DNA from: a virus
IMG/VR virus record: IMGVR_UViG_3300010354_000003
Span: 1-64,000 of that record
Length of the DNA stretch: 64,000 nt
Strand: one strand, 5' to 3'
The first letter of the stretch is position 1. Every line of letters begins with the position of its first letter. Both the position numbers and the translations under genes were made by a program. The notes under the pieces are model-generated. The model ran no database searches and had not been told where the DNA came from. It saw only the letters and a program-made list of their open reading frames with translations. Shown in pieces: positions 43,636 through 51,344 of the stretch.

Positions 43636-43964
43636 TCAAAACACTATGCAATTCAGAAGCGGCGGAAGAGTTATTCCGCGATGAGAACGCCAATTGGAGC
43701 CGAGCGGGCGCCTATGCGCTTGTGGAATACTTGGAGCAATTGGAAGAGGATACGGGAACGCCAATCGAATTTGACCGAGTAGCAATCCGTTGTGATTTCG
43801 CGGAGTATTCCAGCCCACAAGAAGCCGCCGAGGAACACGGATGGACGCCTGACTCCCATATCGCGGAGGATGGGCAAGAATGCGATGCGGGCGCCTTGCA
43901 ATGGCTGCAAGACCGCACAAGCGTAATCGAATTTGACGGGGGCGTAATCGTTTCCAGCTTCTAA
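43632..43964 (+). CDS. Unknown acidic phage protein
   Basis: 110 aa. NWSRAGAYALVEYLEQLEEDTGTPIEFD and FAEYSSPQEAAEEHGW form a pattern recurrent in accessory phage proteins. Acidic; no named family. Confidence 0.65.
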   Translation: MIKTLCNSEAAEELFRDENANWSRAGAYALVEYLEQLEEDTGTPIEFDRVAIRCDFAEYSSPQEAAEEHGWTPDSHIAEDGQECDAGALQWLQDRTSVIEFDGGVIVSSF

Positions 43965-44071
43965 TGAGACAAAGGGCGGCGGGTTCCATCCCCGCGCCAT
44001 ACTTGGAAACAATAACTTATCCCCGTGCGGGTTCCCCGCCGCGCTGCACGGGCTTAACATTAGGCGGGTAA
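43964..44071 (+). CDS. Possible 35-residue ORF overlying a T-loop-like hairpin
   Basis: Starts at a TAATG overlap with the preceding gene. However, the DNA of codons 4-12 folds as GGC-GCGGG around TTCCATC with CCCGC-GCC (43975-43998), a T-arm-like hairpin. The peptide (GSIPAPYL) may be only a translation of RNA structure. Confidence 0.3.
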   Translation: MRQRAAGSIPAPYLETITYPRAGSPPRCTGLTLGG

Positions 44072-44086
44072 GGAGATAAAACCAAC

Positions 44087-44275
44087 ATGAAAACCATCGA
44101 TATGACCCCAACATGGGAAGCTTCCGTGCGCGTATACATAGCCGTGCTGCGCAACCCTGGCGCCGATTCGGAAGCAATCGCCGGAGCGGAAAACGAAATC
44201 ATGCGCGTCGCACGAATTGCAGACGCATTCCACAACGCAATCCAACACGAAAGCAAGGCTCTCGGAAAACAATAA
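44087..44275 (+). CDS. Unknown small helical protein
   Basis: 62 aa. TPTWEASVRVYIAVLRNPGADSEAI and an Ala-rich C-terminal helix. AAGGAG lies 11 bases before the ATG. Confidence 0.6.
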   Translation: MKTIDMTPTWEASVRVYIAVLRNPGADSEAIAGAENEIMRVARIADAFHNAIQHESKALGKQ

Positions 44276-44292
44276 GGAAACAAACGCACAAA

Positions 44293-44610
44293 ATGAACAT
44301 AAAAATAGAAGTATATGCGCGACAGGATGAATCGCCTGTTCGCGGAAACGCATCCGCAATATCCGATGAAATCGACCGAGAAATCGAAAACGAAATCCTC
44401 GAAAGGTTGAATGACGGGGACATTTGGGCATGGGCCCTGGTAGAAGTGCGGGCAACAGACGAAGATTCGGGGGACCATGAATCCGAATTCATCGGAGGGT
44501 GCTGCTACAAAAACGAAGGGGATTTCAAGATTTTCTCCGGTTACTACGGGGAAATGGCCGCAGCCGCAGCCGTGCGCTTAATTGAGCGCCGCGCCGCTAT
44601 TAGTGCATGA
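44293..44610 (+). CDS. Unknown small protein
   Basis: 105 aa from ATG 44293. Acidic central helix and C-terminal Ala-rich helix (EMAAAAAVRLIERRAA). The stop overlaps the start of the next ORF (ATGA). Confidence 0.55.
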   Translation: MNIKIEVYARQDESPVRGNASAISDEIDREIENEILERLNDGDIWAWALVEVRATDEDSGDHESEFIGGCCYKNEGDFKIFSGYYGEMAAAAAVRLIERRAAISA

Positions 44611-44744
44611 GAACATTCCTAATTCACCAGCAAAAGCCCATCGTCGTGCCGCTTGGCATGGAAGATGCTGCGAAACAAGATGCTCGGGAAGTATTTCCCC
44701 TGCACCAAGCAGAAGCAAACGAAGAACAACAACAAGAAAACTAA
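44607..44744 (+). CDS. 45-residue coupled small protein
   Basis: Start overlaps the preceding stop by four bases. Gln/Glu-rich C-terminus (EANEEQQQEN). The next gene starts two bases after its stop. Unknown. Confidence 0.45.
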   Translation: MRTFLIHQQKPIVVPLGMEDAAKQDAREVFPLHQAEANEEQQQEN

Positions 44745-44745
44745 A

Positions 44746-44922
44746 ATGTTACACATACAAACAAACACGATCCGCGCCTTCCATGTTTTGTGGGGGGCGA
44801 AAACCAGCACAACACCTGTCTATGTCCCCGAGGGAGACTACCTCGCGGAAGGAGACAAGTTCACCCCGCTCCTCGATTCGGGCGCGGCTTCAGATAAACA
44901 CGCTTATATTGTCACCCAATAA
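44746..44922 (+). CDS. Unknown 58-residue protein
   Basis: MLHIQTNTIRAFHVLWGAK followed by PVYVPEGDYLAEGDKFTPL; a compact beta-type protein. ATG 44746 follows the preceding stop by one base. No family. Confidence 0.55.
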   Translation: MLHIQTNTIRAFHVLWGAKTSTTPVYVPEGDYLAEGDKFTPLLDSGAASDKHAYIVTQ

Positions 44923-44923
44923 A

Positions 44924-45277
44924 ATGACAACAACACAACACACACCTGGCCCTTGGGTCGTCAACATTTGCAACGAAAACGGCCCTTTTCTGGATTCGTT
45001 TTATCTATCCACGGCCGCCCAGACTTGGGACGGGAACGAGGAAGAGCGAATCGTTTGCCGCTTTCCTACAGGCACAGGTCAATTTTCCGACATGGGACGG
45101 GAAAACCTCGCAAACGCCCGCTTAATCTCAGCCGCACCGGACCTTCTCTCCGCTTTGGAAGAAATTGCATCCCGTGCATTGCTGGATGTTTGCAAGCACG
45201 GAGAAGTGGGTCAACCGTTTTACATTCTGAGTGCTGCCAAGTCAGCAATCGCCAAAGCGAAAGGAGAAACCAAATGA
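44924..45277 (+). CDS. Phage protein with NARLISAAPDLL motif
   Basis: 117 aa from ATG 44924. TPGPW near the start and ENLANARLISAAPDLLSALEEI near the middle are hallmarks of a common phage hypothetical family. Function unknown. Coupled to the next gene by four bases. Confidence 0.75.
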   Translation: MTTTQHTPGPWVVNICNENGPFLDSFYLSTAAQTWDGNEEERIVCRFPTGTGQFSDMGRENLANARLISAAPDLLSALEEIASRALLDVCKHGEVGQPFYILSAAKSAIAKAKGETK

Positions 45278-45912
45278 AACAGACCACAATTCAGATATAC
45301 ATCGAAGAGGCGCTTTGCGGAGCAACTGTTTTCGCAACATCCCGCCGCACTAAATTTTGCCCACACACGGGGGCGAGAGCAAATCCGTTGCCCGAAGAAG
45401 AGGCCCTCTGGCGAATGATCGCAGGAGAATCGGCGCAATGGGGGATTGGCAGGATAATTGAGCCGAAAGACGGAGAATTTGACAACGCAACATGGTTCAA
45501 AAACCTTTCCGAAAGGATTGAACGGGTTTGCAATAAACGCAAATTCAAAACCAAGGTGCGTGCGTTAAATTTCACTCCGCAGGGGTATCCGACAAAGTGG
45601 TCTGTGACCGTTTTCTGGAACAAGCCAAATCCGCCCCCGCTTAAAGACACTCCGGGCATTTGGACTTTGCGCCAATTTGAAGGGGTGAAAAGGCGGGGGA
45701 AGGTTATCCGCGAATTCGGCGGCACGCTTGAGTGCTGCGGAGATGACCTTTACTGCTTCCTGCCAGATGGATGCGTCCCAGACGGGTATGAAGTTTTCCC
45801 TGACTTTCATTCCGTTGTGGTTTGCCAAAGTATAGTGGAAGAAAACGAAAACCCCATCTGGTGGGAATTCACATTCAAGGCAAAGCGCATTCAGAAAGGA
45901 GTCGCGAAATGA
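45274..45912 (+). CDS. Unknown phage protein
   Basis: 212 aa. Mixed alpha/beta, several Trp and Cys residues (TLECCGDDLYCFLPDGCVPDG), no recognised family. AAAGGAG-type site (gaaaggagaaacc) before ATG. Coupled on both sides. Confidence 0.65.
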   Translation: MKQTTIQIYIEEALCGATVFATSRRTKFCPHTGARANPLPEEEALWRMIAGESAQWGIGRIIEPKDGEFDNATWFKNLSERIERVCNKRKFKTKVRALNFTPQGYPTKWSVTVFWNKPNPPPLKDTPGIWTLRQFEGVKRRGKVIREFGGTLECCGDDLYCFLPDGCVPDGYEVFPDFHSVVVCQSIVEENENPIWWEFTFKAKRIQKGVAK

Positions 45913-46046
45913 GGCCACACAAAACGCCAGACTGGATTTTGCAGACTAAATCCATCCGACAAACACGGGAACGCAACGCCACAATCCTTGTCGCGATTTG
46001 CATCCTCACAATCTCAATCGCAATCGTCGCGCTTATCGCAAAATGA
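45909..46046 (+). CDS. Single-pass membrane peptide
   Basis: 45 aa. Basic N-terminus then ATILVAICILTISIAIVAL, one membrane-spanning helix, ending at a short Ala-Lys tail. Start and stop both overlap neighbouring genes by four bases. Position in a plus-strand accessory block makes a host-takeover or holin-like role possible but unproven. Confidence 0.6.
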   Translation: MRPHKTPDWILQTKSIRQTRERNATILVAICILTISIAIVALIAK

Positions 46047-46234
46047 TCCACCTACACACACCAACGCAGAAATATACATTCCTCACACGGGCCGCTGCGG
46101 AGCTATTCGCGGAGACTGAGGAGTTAAACGAGAACCTGTGCATATTGCACGAGGACGGGCGCGTCCTGTCTTTCCGTAGAAAAGGGGACTCAAAGTTCAC
46201 AGTAATAACCAAAAAACCAGATGCCCAACTGTAA
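46043..46234 (+). CDS. Unknown small protein
   Basis: 63 aa, beta-rich (KYTFLTRAAAELFAETEEL and GRVLSFRRKGDSKFTVI). Coupled to the membrane peptide gene by ATGA. Confidence 0.6.
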   Translation: MIHLHTPTQKYTFLTRAAAELFAETEELNENLCILHEDGRVLSFRRKGDSKFTVITKKPDAQL

Positions 46235-46249
46235 AGCGGGCAATAACAC

Positions 46250-46519
46250 ATGAGTATAATACAACAACTCGCGCAAATTGAGTCGCGGGCAAATACATAC
46301 AACAACCAACGGACGCTTCACATTTACCCGAAGCATCCGGTAGCGGGCGAAACCTCGCCGATAGACGCATTCGATGTCCGTGTTCCCTATGATAATGCGG
46401 AGGATAAATCGAACGCAATGCTGCTTCTGGAGTTATTCAAAGAGAAAGGTATTTGTGCCTCTCTTTGTCTGCCCGGCGGCAATATCAACAACTTCAAATT
46501 CCTTCCTCGCAAAAAATGA
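46250..46519 (+). CDS. Unknown small protein
   Basis: 89 aa; no recognised domain. Contains GICASLCLPGGNINNFKFL at the C-terminus. Overlaps next start by four bases. Confidence 0.55.
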   Translation: MSIIQQLAQIESRANTYNNQRTLHIYPKHPVAGETSPIDAFDVRVPYDNAEDKSNAMLLLELFKEKGICASLCLPGGNINNFKFLPRKK

Positions 46520-46686
46520 AACTTCCGATCACCAAAATAATCGACGCACTCAACGAAGCGGATGCTTTGCTCACAGACGGGGGGGAACTCTCTCGCCTTC
46601 GTAAAGAGTGGGGTGCTGACGATAGCACCTACCAATGGGCAAAGAATGTCCGCAAACTGATTCAGAAACTGGAGGAGGCAAAATGA
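46516..46686 (+). CDS. Small helical protein
   Basis: 56 aa, two predicted helices (ITKIIDALNEADALL, YQWAKNVRKLIQKLEEAK). Overlaps neighbours by four bases on each side. Confidence 0.55.
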   Translation: MKLPITKIIDALNEADALLTDGGELSRLRKEWGADDSTYQWAKNVRKLIQKLEEAK

Positions 46687-46895
46687 AAGATTATACGCTA
46701 TTCACCAAACGGACAAACTACCCGAAACTCGGTTATTTGCTTAAAAAATGCAAGGAGGCTGGGCTTCGAGTAAAGAAAAGCGGCAAGTCATTTCACGCTC
46801 CTTGTTCATGGGTTCACAAGGATGACGAGGATGCTGCTTGGGCTATTCTCTCGCCAATTGACAACATTCCGGACGACGATAGGAGGTTCGCATGA
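46683..46895 (+). CDS. Small basic protein
   Basis: 70 aa. LGYLLKKCKEAGLRVKKSGKS followed by an acidic DDEDAAW segment. The pattern of a strand-helix-strand binding module is possible. Coupled on both sides; preceded by GGAGG. Confidence 0.55.
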   Translation: MKDYTLFTKRTNYPKLGYLLKKCKEAGLRVKKSGKSFHAPCSWVHKDDEDAAWAILSPIDNIPDDDRRFA

Positions 46896-47230
46896 AAACA
46901 CACGACGAAGCATTAGACGAAGCCTTCATGCTGTTGAGTGAACAGCACCTAAAAGTGTTCGGGCGTTGCGCCATGTCTTCCGACTGGGACTTCGATCTGC
47001 AATACAAGGAGGAGGGATCGAAGGAATTCTGCATCCGCAGCAAGGATGAACTTGTCGAACTCCATGTTGTTCCGACCACTAACATCGGGCGGGCGGCATG
47101 GGCTTATGAGGTTTGGCCTATCTTCCCCAACGATGGGCCGGGCAATGAGATGAAATTCCGCAGTCTGCAAGATGCGGTGTTTGCGTTCATCAAGTTGCAG
47201 TTGGAAATGAAGTTGGCACAAAAGCTATGA
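46892..47230 (+). CDS. Unknown small protein
   Basis: 112 aa. EAFMLLSEQHLKVFGRCAMSS and repeated Trp/Tyr strands; no family. Coupled to the next gene by ATGA. Confidence 0.55.
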   Translation: MKTHDEALDEAFMLLSEQHLKVFGRCAMSSDWDFDLQYKEEGSKEFCIRSKDELVELHVVPTTNIGRAAWAYEVWPIFPNDGPGNEMKFRSLQDAVFAFIKLQLEMKLAQKL

Positions 47231-47385
47231 AACCACCAACCGCCACCATTCATCAACTGCGGGCGATCCTAAAGCTCAAAAAGCGAATCGGACTCCCTGC
47301 TGGCTACCTGTGGGAACTTAACAAGGCAGAAGCGGAGCGGGTTCTTCTGCTCCTGCGAATACAAGCGAGGCGAATCGCCAGATAG
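47227..47385 (+). CDS. 52-residue helical, basic protein
   Basis: KPPTATIHQLRAILKLKKRIG then a second Leu/Arg-rich helix. Last gene of the plus-strand accessory block; one base separates its stop from the convergent small terminase gene. Confidence 0.5.
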   Translation: MKPPTATIHQLRAILKLKKRIGLPAGYLWELNKAEAERVLLLLRIQARRIAR

Positions 47386-47386
47386 T

Positions 47387-47899
47387 TTAAGACTCCTCCA
47401 GCAGCAAAGGCTTTCCATTCTCAGGGATGGAAAGCCTTTCGCTTACCAACTGGATCGCAATGTTCGTTTGATCCTTGTCGTCCCCGAGTTCCCCGCTTGC
47501 CCTCATGTCGAGTTCGATTGCCTTTAACTTGTCCGTAACCTTCGGGCCTTGCAATGTCCGCCTGCCCTCGCCGTCCACAGATAAGGAGACAAAGGGTTTT
47601 GTTTCATCCACATCTTTTGGCTTGGCCCGTGCGATTTGCGCTAACAACTGCCGCTTCTCCTCGAAAGTCATAACCGAGTTCTCCCAAGCAGACTTCCGAA
47701 GCGTCTCCATATACGCCTTAACATGGGGGCGGGCAGCGATTGCCCTGCCTTTCAAGTATCCATACTTGTGATTGGTCGTAAGTTTATAGCCAGAGGAATT
47801 GTAAGCCTTTGCGTAGGACATTCCAGAGACAAGGTTCCTGGCGAACGCAGTCTCCCACGGGGTTAGCTCCATCTCCCTACCTTTTGCTTTTCTCGGCAT
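47387..47899 (-). CDS. terS: Terminase small subunit
   Basis: 170 aa from ATG 47899. N-terminal helix-turn-helix-type segment with WETAFARNLVSGMSYAKAYNSSGY, then TFEEKRQLLAQIARAKPKDVD and KLKAIELDMRASGELGDDKD, the layout of small terminases (Terminase_2/XtmA type). It recognises the packaging site and recruits the large subunit. It is about 34 kb from terL and on the other strand, although terminase genes usually adjoin. Confidence 0.85.
   Translation of the reverse strand: MPRKAKGREMELTPWETAFARNLVSGMSYAKAYNSSGYKLTTNHKYGYLKGRAIAARPHVKAYMETLRKSAWENSVMTFEEKRQLLAQIARAKPKDVDETKPFVSLSVDGEGRRTLQGPKVTDKLKAIELDMRASGELGDDKDQTNIAIQLVSERLSIPENGKPLLLEES
47406..47439. terminator. Hairpin between convergent transcripts
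   Basis: AAAGGCTTTCCAT and ATGGAAAGCCTTT form a perfect 13-bp stem with an eight-base loop at the end of two convergent units, inside the 3' end of terS. No U-run follows. It may act as a bidirectional stop or as an mRNA-stabilising hairpin. Confidence 0.4.
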
Positions 47900-47901
47900 A
47901 A

Positions 47902-48447
47902 CTATTCGCAACTAAAGATTTGGTTGTTCAGTTTCAACTTCGGCATTGGATTCTTGTTTACAATAAACGACTTGTCAATGAAGGAGACACGATTTGTCGG
48001 CTGGATTGTAAGCCTGTTGTTGTCCAACTGGATGAAGAAGAACTCCTTATCCTGCTCTGGTGTCATGCTATACGAATCGTCTATGTGGGCGGCAGAGAAA
48101 AGGTATTCCCCTCCAAAGAGTTCGCCGTCTATCCACACAGACACACGCAGACCAGACAAGTGTTCGTTCTCCAAGGTCGTGAAGTTCCACCCGTAGCAGT
48201 TCCAAAGCTGGCTCCGTTGAAGAGTCCACGGCACGGCGTCCTGCCTAAAGGAGACAAAGTGCGGGGGGATGTTGCGATACAATGCCCCGCCTTCGCGCAA
48301 GATGGCGTTTATTCCCCAGCATCTGGCCGGAATAGCAGTCACCCCTACCCAGACCGCCTCGACGAATCCTTGAGGCTCCTCGTGCGTAAACGAAGAGTCG
48401 ATCCAGATATACTGTTGCCTCGGGATGTGACCGATCTTTGTAAACAT
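47902..48447 (-). CDS. Unknown phage protein adjacent to small terminase
   Basis: 181 aa from ATG 48447 (overlaps the preceding TGA by one base). SSFTHEEPQGFVEAVWVGVTAIPARCWGINAILREGGALY is a block I associate with phage hypotheticals beside terminase genes. Mostly beta; function unknown. Only two bases separate its stop from terS. Confidence 0.7.
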   Translation of the reverse strand: MFTKIGHIPRQQYIWIDSSFTHEEPQGFVEAVWVGVTAIPARCWGINAILREGGALYRNIPPHFVSFRQDAVPWTLQRSQLWNCYGWNFTTLENEHLSGLRVSVWIDGELFGGEYLFSAAHIDDSYSMTPEQDKEFFFIQLDNNRLTIQPTNRVSFIDKSFIVNKNPMPKLKLNNQIFSCE

Positions 48448-48773
48448 CACGGGTCGTAACAAGTTCCGTCGTGGTAAGTCTCCAATCCGAAGTGCAACCC
48501 AAGCCGGACCCAAGGCTTCGCATCGTCCTCGTCGTATCCAGACCTGTAGAAGGCAGTCAGTCCACCAGTTCCAGTTGATCCTCCGTTCTCTGCGACATGC
48601 TTCAGCAAGCGGCGTGAGGCGCGGCGGATGTCAAGTGTGTGAGGAATCCTCTCGCCTTCTCCTACAAAGTTCCACTTCCAATCCAACGCCTCCATAATCT
48701 GTTGTGCCTTATGGAACTCAAAGTTGTCCATGATCTCGTCCATCTGCTCTTGGATGGCTTCTTCTTTTGTCAC
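48447..48773 (-). CDS. Unknown phage protein
   Basis: 108 aa. An N-terminal helix (EAIQEQMDEIMDNFEF) and WKWNFVGEGERIPHTLDIRRASRRLL pattern seen in other phage hypotheticals. Coupled on both sides. Confidence 0.65.
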   Translation of the reverse strand: MTKEEAIQEQMDEIMDNFEFHKAQQIMEALDWKWNFVGEGERIPHTLDIRRASRRLLKHVAENGGSTGTGGLTAFYRSGYDEDDAKPWVRLGLHFGLETYHDGTCYDP

Positions 48774-49003
48774 AGGTTTCTCCTCGCTTTTAGCTTGCGA
48801 TACTCCACTACCAAATCCTGCCCGTCCTTCGGGTTGTGCTGGAGTAGGAAGTCCGCAAACTTCTCGTTCATTCGGACAAGTTCAAAGACCACTCCGGCAA
48901 GGTTGTATTCCCGCTCCATGCTTTTGCCGAGTAGCGTTGCCTGCTCGTTGATTTCTGCTTGGAGGTTGCGAATCTCATCCTCCTCTTCCATCACAGGGTT
49001 CAT
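48770..49003 (-). CDS. Unknown coiled-coil protein
   Basis: 77 aa. Helical, Glu-rich (EEDEIRNLQAEINEQATLL). Overlaps the next gene by four bases. No family. Confidence 0.55.
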   Translation of the reverse strand: MNPVMEEEDEIRNLQAEINEQATLLGKSMEREYNLAGVVFELVRMNEKFADFLLQHNPKDGQDLVVEYRKLKARRNL

Positions 49004-49230
49004 CGGTAGGCGGAGGTTTTCGCGGCGATTTTCTTGGGTTGCCTGACGAACTGCTTGCCAGCGCGATTGCCTTTAGCCTTGGCGCGGTTGGTTGCAGCCT
49101 TTTCGGAGGGAGACAAAGCCTTCCACGCCGCAGCCGGAAGGTAACGCTTCTTGCCCTTCGACGGCTCGCCGCTTGAGGTCGTCCACTTCTGGGCAGTCCA
49201 GTCTTTCAAAGATTGCTGTGGCTTTTTCAT
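49000..49230 (-). CDS. DUF5872-like small protein
   Basis: 76 aa from ATG 49230. LKDWTAQKWTTSSGEPSKG, KRYLPAAAWKALSPSEKAA and KKIAAKTSAYR reproduce the pattern of the small phage family I know under DUF5872. Basic. An ORF extension to 49299 lies in the upstream gene and is rejected. Confidence 0.7.
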   Translation of the reverse strand: MKKPQQSLKDWTAQKWTTSSGEPSKGKKRYLPAAAWKALSPSEKAATNRAKAKGNRAGKQFVRQPKKIAAKTSAYR

Positions 49231-49412
49231 TAGTCTCGATACCCTCCGCCAGATTTTTTGTATTGAGTTGCAAGTAGTTGCGCCTTCCTGGCTGACCATT
49301 CTCCTGGGTCGCCACCCTTGGTTCCCGCCTTGATCTTGTTGAACAAGCGTTTCCTCATTGTGGGTTTAGTATAATTACCCGCAGCGTTTACTTTGCTTTT
49401 TGTTTTCTTCAT
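49230..49412 (-). CDS. Small conserved phage protein (KxGxKGGxPGxWSARKAQ type)
   Basis: 60 aa. VNAAGNYTKPTMRKRLFNKI followed by GGDPGEWSARKAQLLATQY, a strongly conserved basic pattern in phages of aquatic bacteria. Function unknown, nucleic-acid binding plausible. Its stop overlaps the next start (TAATG). Carries a copy of the dispersed TTGTTCAACAA motif at 49336. Confidence 0.7.
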   Translation of the reverse strand: MKKTKSKVNAAGNYTKPTMRKRLFNKIKAGTKGGDPGEWSARKAQLLATQYKKSGGGYRD

Positions 49413-49515
49413 AGCGTTTCACCCCTTCTTTTAGGTTCCAGTTCTTCTCTTCAAGGCGGTTGATCTGCCGCCTCAAAACTTCAATCGTATCAAGTAGTTG
49501 CCGTTGGCTCGTCAT
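49375..49515 (-). CDS. 46-residue coiled protein
   Basis: Heptad-like helix QLLDTIEVLRRQINRLEEKNW. Overlaps 38 bases with the following gene in another frame and 26 bases with the gene upstream. Real because of its clean helical content, but weakly supported. Confidence 0.45.
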   Translation of the reverse strand: MTSQRQLLDTIEVLRRQINRLEEKNWNLKEGVKRYEENKKQSKRCG

Positions 49516-49735
49516 TATCATCGTCGTCGTCCTTTATTTCCATGAATCCCGCGTATCTGTCTGCAATGATGTAGCCTACCACGCACCCTACGATGCAACC
49601 GATGGATGCCCAAGCTGGAAGCCATTGGATTGCACCGAAGATTAGCACGGCAGGGCAGATGAAGATGAGGGCCAGCGCAATGATCGCCAGACCTACATCC
49701 CACCAACTCACTTCTTCTGGTCTGCGCTCCCGCAT
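49490..49735 (-). CDS. Small membrane protein, acidic tail
   Basis: 81 aa. Two membrane helices (VGLAIIALALIFICPAVLIF and WASIGCIVGCVVGYIIA), then a cytoplasmic-type Asp-rich tail (KDDDDDNDEP). Unknown; small phage membrane proteins often affect host envelope or lysis timing. Confidence 0.6.
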   Translation of the reverse strand: MRERRPEEVSWWDVGLAIIALALIFICPAVLIFGAIQWLPAWASIGCIVGCVVGYIIADRYAGFMEIKDDDDDNDEPTATT

Positions 49736-50004
49736 ACAAGTTGTTCGATGCCTTCGGTTAGCCGAGCGAAGTAAGAAGACTCATTCTTGTCGTGCATCAA
49801 CTTCTCCAATGCTCGGACAAGAACTGCGGAGAGCTTCAGCATTTCTGTTGTCTCTTCGATCCGCTCGATGCAGGCTTTCGAGAAGTCAGTCCCGATCTCC
49901 CCCTCGTTCTTGTCCAGCAATACAACTCCGTTGCGCTTGACGATCTCTTCGCACTCTGCGGCAATGTCAAGCAAGTGGTTCCAGCGTTCGTTAAAGTATG
50001 CCAT
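49708..50004 (-). CDS. Unknown helical protein
   Basis: 98 aa, helical throughout (NHLLDIAAECEEIVKRNG, EETTEMLKLSAVLVRALEKL). Overlaps the sigma-like gene by 14 bases. No family. Confidence 0.55.
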   Translation of the reverse strand: MAYFNERWNHLLDIAAECEEIVKRNGVVLLDKNEGEIGTDFSKACIERIEETTEMLKLSAVLVRALEKLMHDKNESSYFARLTEGIEQLVCGSADQKK

Positions 50005-50296
50005 TTCGTTTGTTCCAGTTTTTGATTCCGTCTTGTATTTCCTCCAGCATCACACAATACTGGAGCCTATTCTTAACTTTCTTTGTTACTGCGTTTTGTA
50101 TTTGCCTGACTCTTTCTCTTGTAATCCCGAATTTCTTTCCGATTGCGGATAGTGTCTTCGGTTTCTTGGCTTCAATCCCAAGGCGCATCTTGATGATCTC
50201 AACATCTCTCGGGTCGAGGATTGATTCTGATTCCTTCGCTGCTCGCTCCATCATCGTGAGCGTGGCGCCAATCTCTTTCATCGCATCTGCATTCAT
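49991..50296 (-). CDS. Sigma-70 region 4-like transcription regulator
   Basis: 101 aa. LDPRDVEIIKMRLG, TLSAIGKKFGITRERVRQI and a following basic helix (QNAVTKKVKNRL) form the helix-turn-helix of sigma-70 region 4, which binds the -35 box. No region 2 is present, so it is not a complete sigma factor. It may be an adaptor or anti-sigma-type switch to phage promoters. Coupled by four bases to the 345-aa gene. Confidence 0.75.
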   Translation of the reverse strand: MNADAMKEIGATLTMMERAAKESESILDPRDVEIIKMRLGIEAKKPKTLSAIGKKFGITRERVRQIQNAVTKKVKNRLQYCVMLEEIQDGIKNWNKRNGIL

Positions 50297-51330
50297 TTGA
50301 GAATCTTGGTTAAGATGTCGTTTGTTTCGTCATCAAACGTCTGCTCGTCGCGCATCTCGGTTAGGAACTCGCGGAGAATAACTTGTGTTTTGCCTGACAA
50401 CTGGTGGAAGATTTTCACCAGTGCCGTTGCGAAGTGGAAGGATGTAACTCCAGCGTTGCACATCGCACACTTGGCGGCAACGATCAGTAGCTCCTCCGCG
50501 CCTCCGAACTCCTTGATCCATGTCGTGCTGGTCTTGTCCAGCTTCTGTAAGGGTTCCTTGCCCTTGATCATGCGGACATGGGAGCGGGCTTCGGTGCAAG
50601 TCCATTGCTCACGTCTGGCAAGGTCGATGAGTTCCTTGATCTTCGCATTGTTCTCCACCTCGTTCTCGCTGAACTTGGCGGTTGCGATTTCAACTGCGAC
50701 AGTCGGGCTGATCTCGTGCCTCTGGTGCAAGGGAATCCTCTGCGCCGTGCGGTGCCAGTTGGAAACGGCAGAGTATGACATCTTCAGACTCGCCGCGATT
50801 TGATACACAACATTTTCGTGACCGAGACGGATGAGGTTGGAGATACCATCGCCTGCCAGCCACATTCCCTTGCTGCTCATGTCCACGCCCATGCCGATGG
50901 CGGCAGCGTAGTCCTCTGGTGTGGGGATCGTGCCGTCCTTCGGCTTGAACTGGGTCATATACTCCCCGAAGTCGAAGCGTTCGGAAAGCTTGGAATAACT
51001 GTTGTCCAGCCGTGAGTTAAGCGCGGAGTCGAGGATGCTCTGCTCTGTTCCTTCTGCCGATACTTGTTTAACAAGCTCGACAGGAAGCTCATCGATCTCG
51101 CCGCTGTCGAATTGAATGATCATGCAGGCTTCTTCCAGCAATGCCCAATGATTCTTCGGGGCGTCCTCGTCAATCTCCTCGTCCCGTTCGCAACAGGAGA
51201 TTAGTTTGAGCGCGGTTTTCACATCGGTTTTGTGTTTGATTGCAAGCATTTCGGCAAACTCTTGCCGTGTAACGCTGCCGTTCGGGGTATTAAAGGTCGC
51301 CCGCAACCTTGGTGTTTGTGTGTCCATCAT
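50293..51330 (-). CDS. HTH-containing DNA-binding protein, unknown
   Basis: 345 aa. N-terminal TFNTPNGSVTRQEFAEMLAIKHKTDVK may form a small HTH. A second region, NVVYQIAASLKMSYSAVSNW, resembles a helix-turn-helix. It ends helically with CAMCNAG. It could be a ParB-like or transcription factor; no catalytic motif. Carries a dispersed TTGTTAAACAA site at 51064. Confidence 0.55.
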   Translation of the reverse strand: MMDTQTPRLRATFNTPNGSVTRQEFAEMLAIKHKTDVKTALKLISCCERDEEIDEDAPKNHWALLEEACMIIQFDSGEIDELPVELVKQVSAEGTEQSILDSALNSRLDNSYSKLSERFDFGEYMTQFKPKDGTIPTPEDYAAAIGMGVDMSSKGMWLAGDGISNLIRLGHENVVYQIAASLKMSYSAVSNWHRTAQRIPLHQRHEISPTVAVEIATAKFSENEVENNAKIKELIDLARREQWTCTEARSHVRMIKGKEPLQKLDKTSTTWIKEFGGAEELLIVAAKCAMCNAGVTSFHFATALVKIFHQLSGKTQVILREFLTEMRDEQTFDDETNDILTKILK

Positions 51331-51344
51331 TTTTACTTCAGCAG

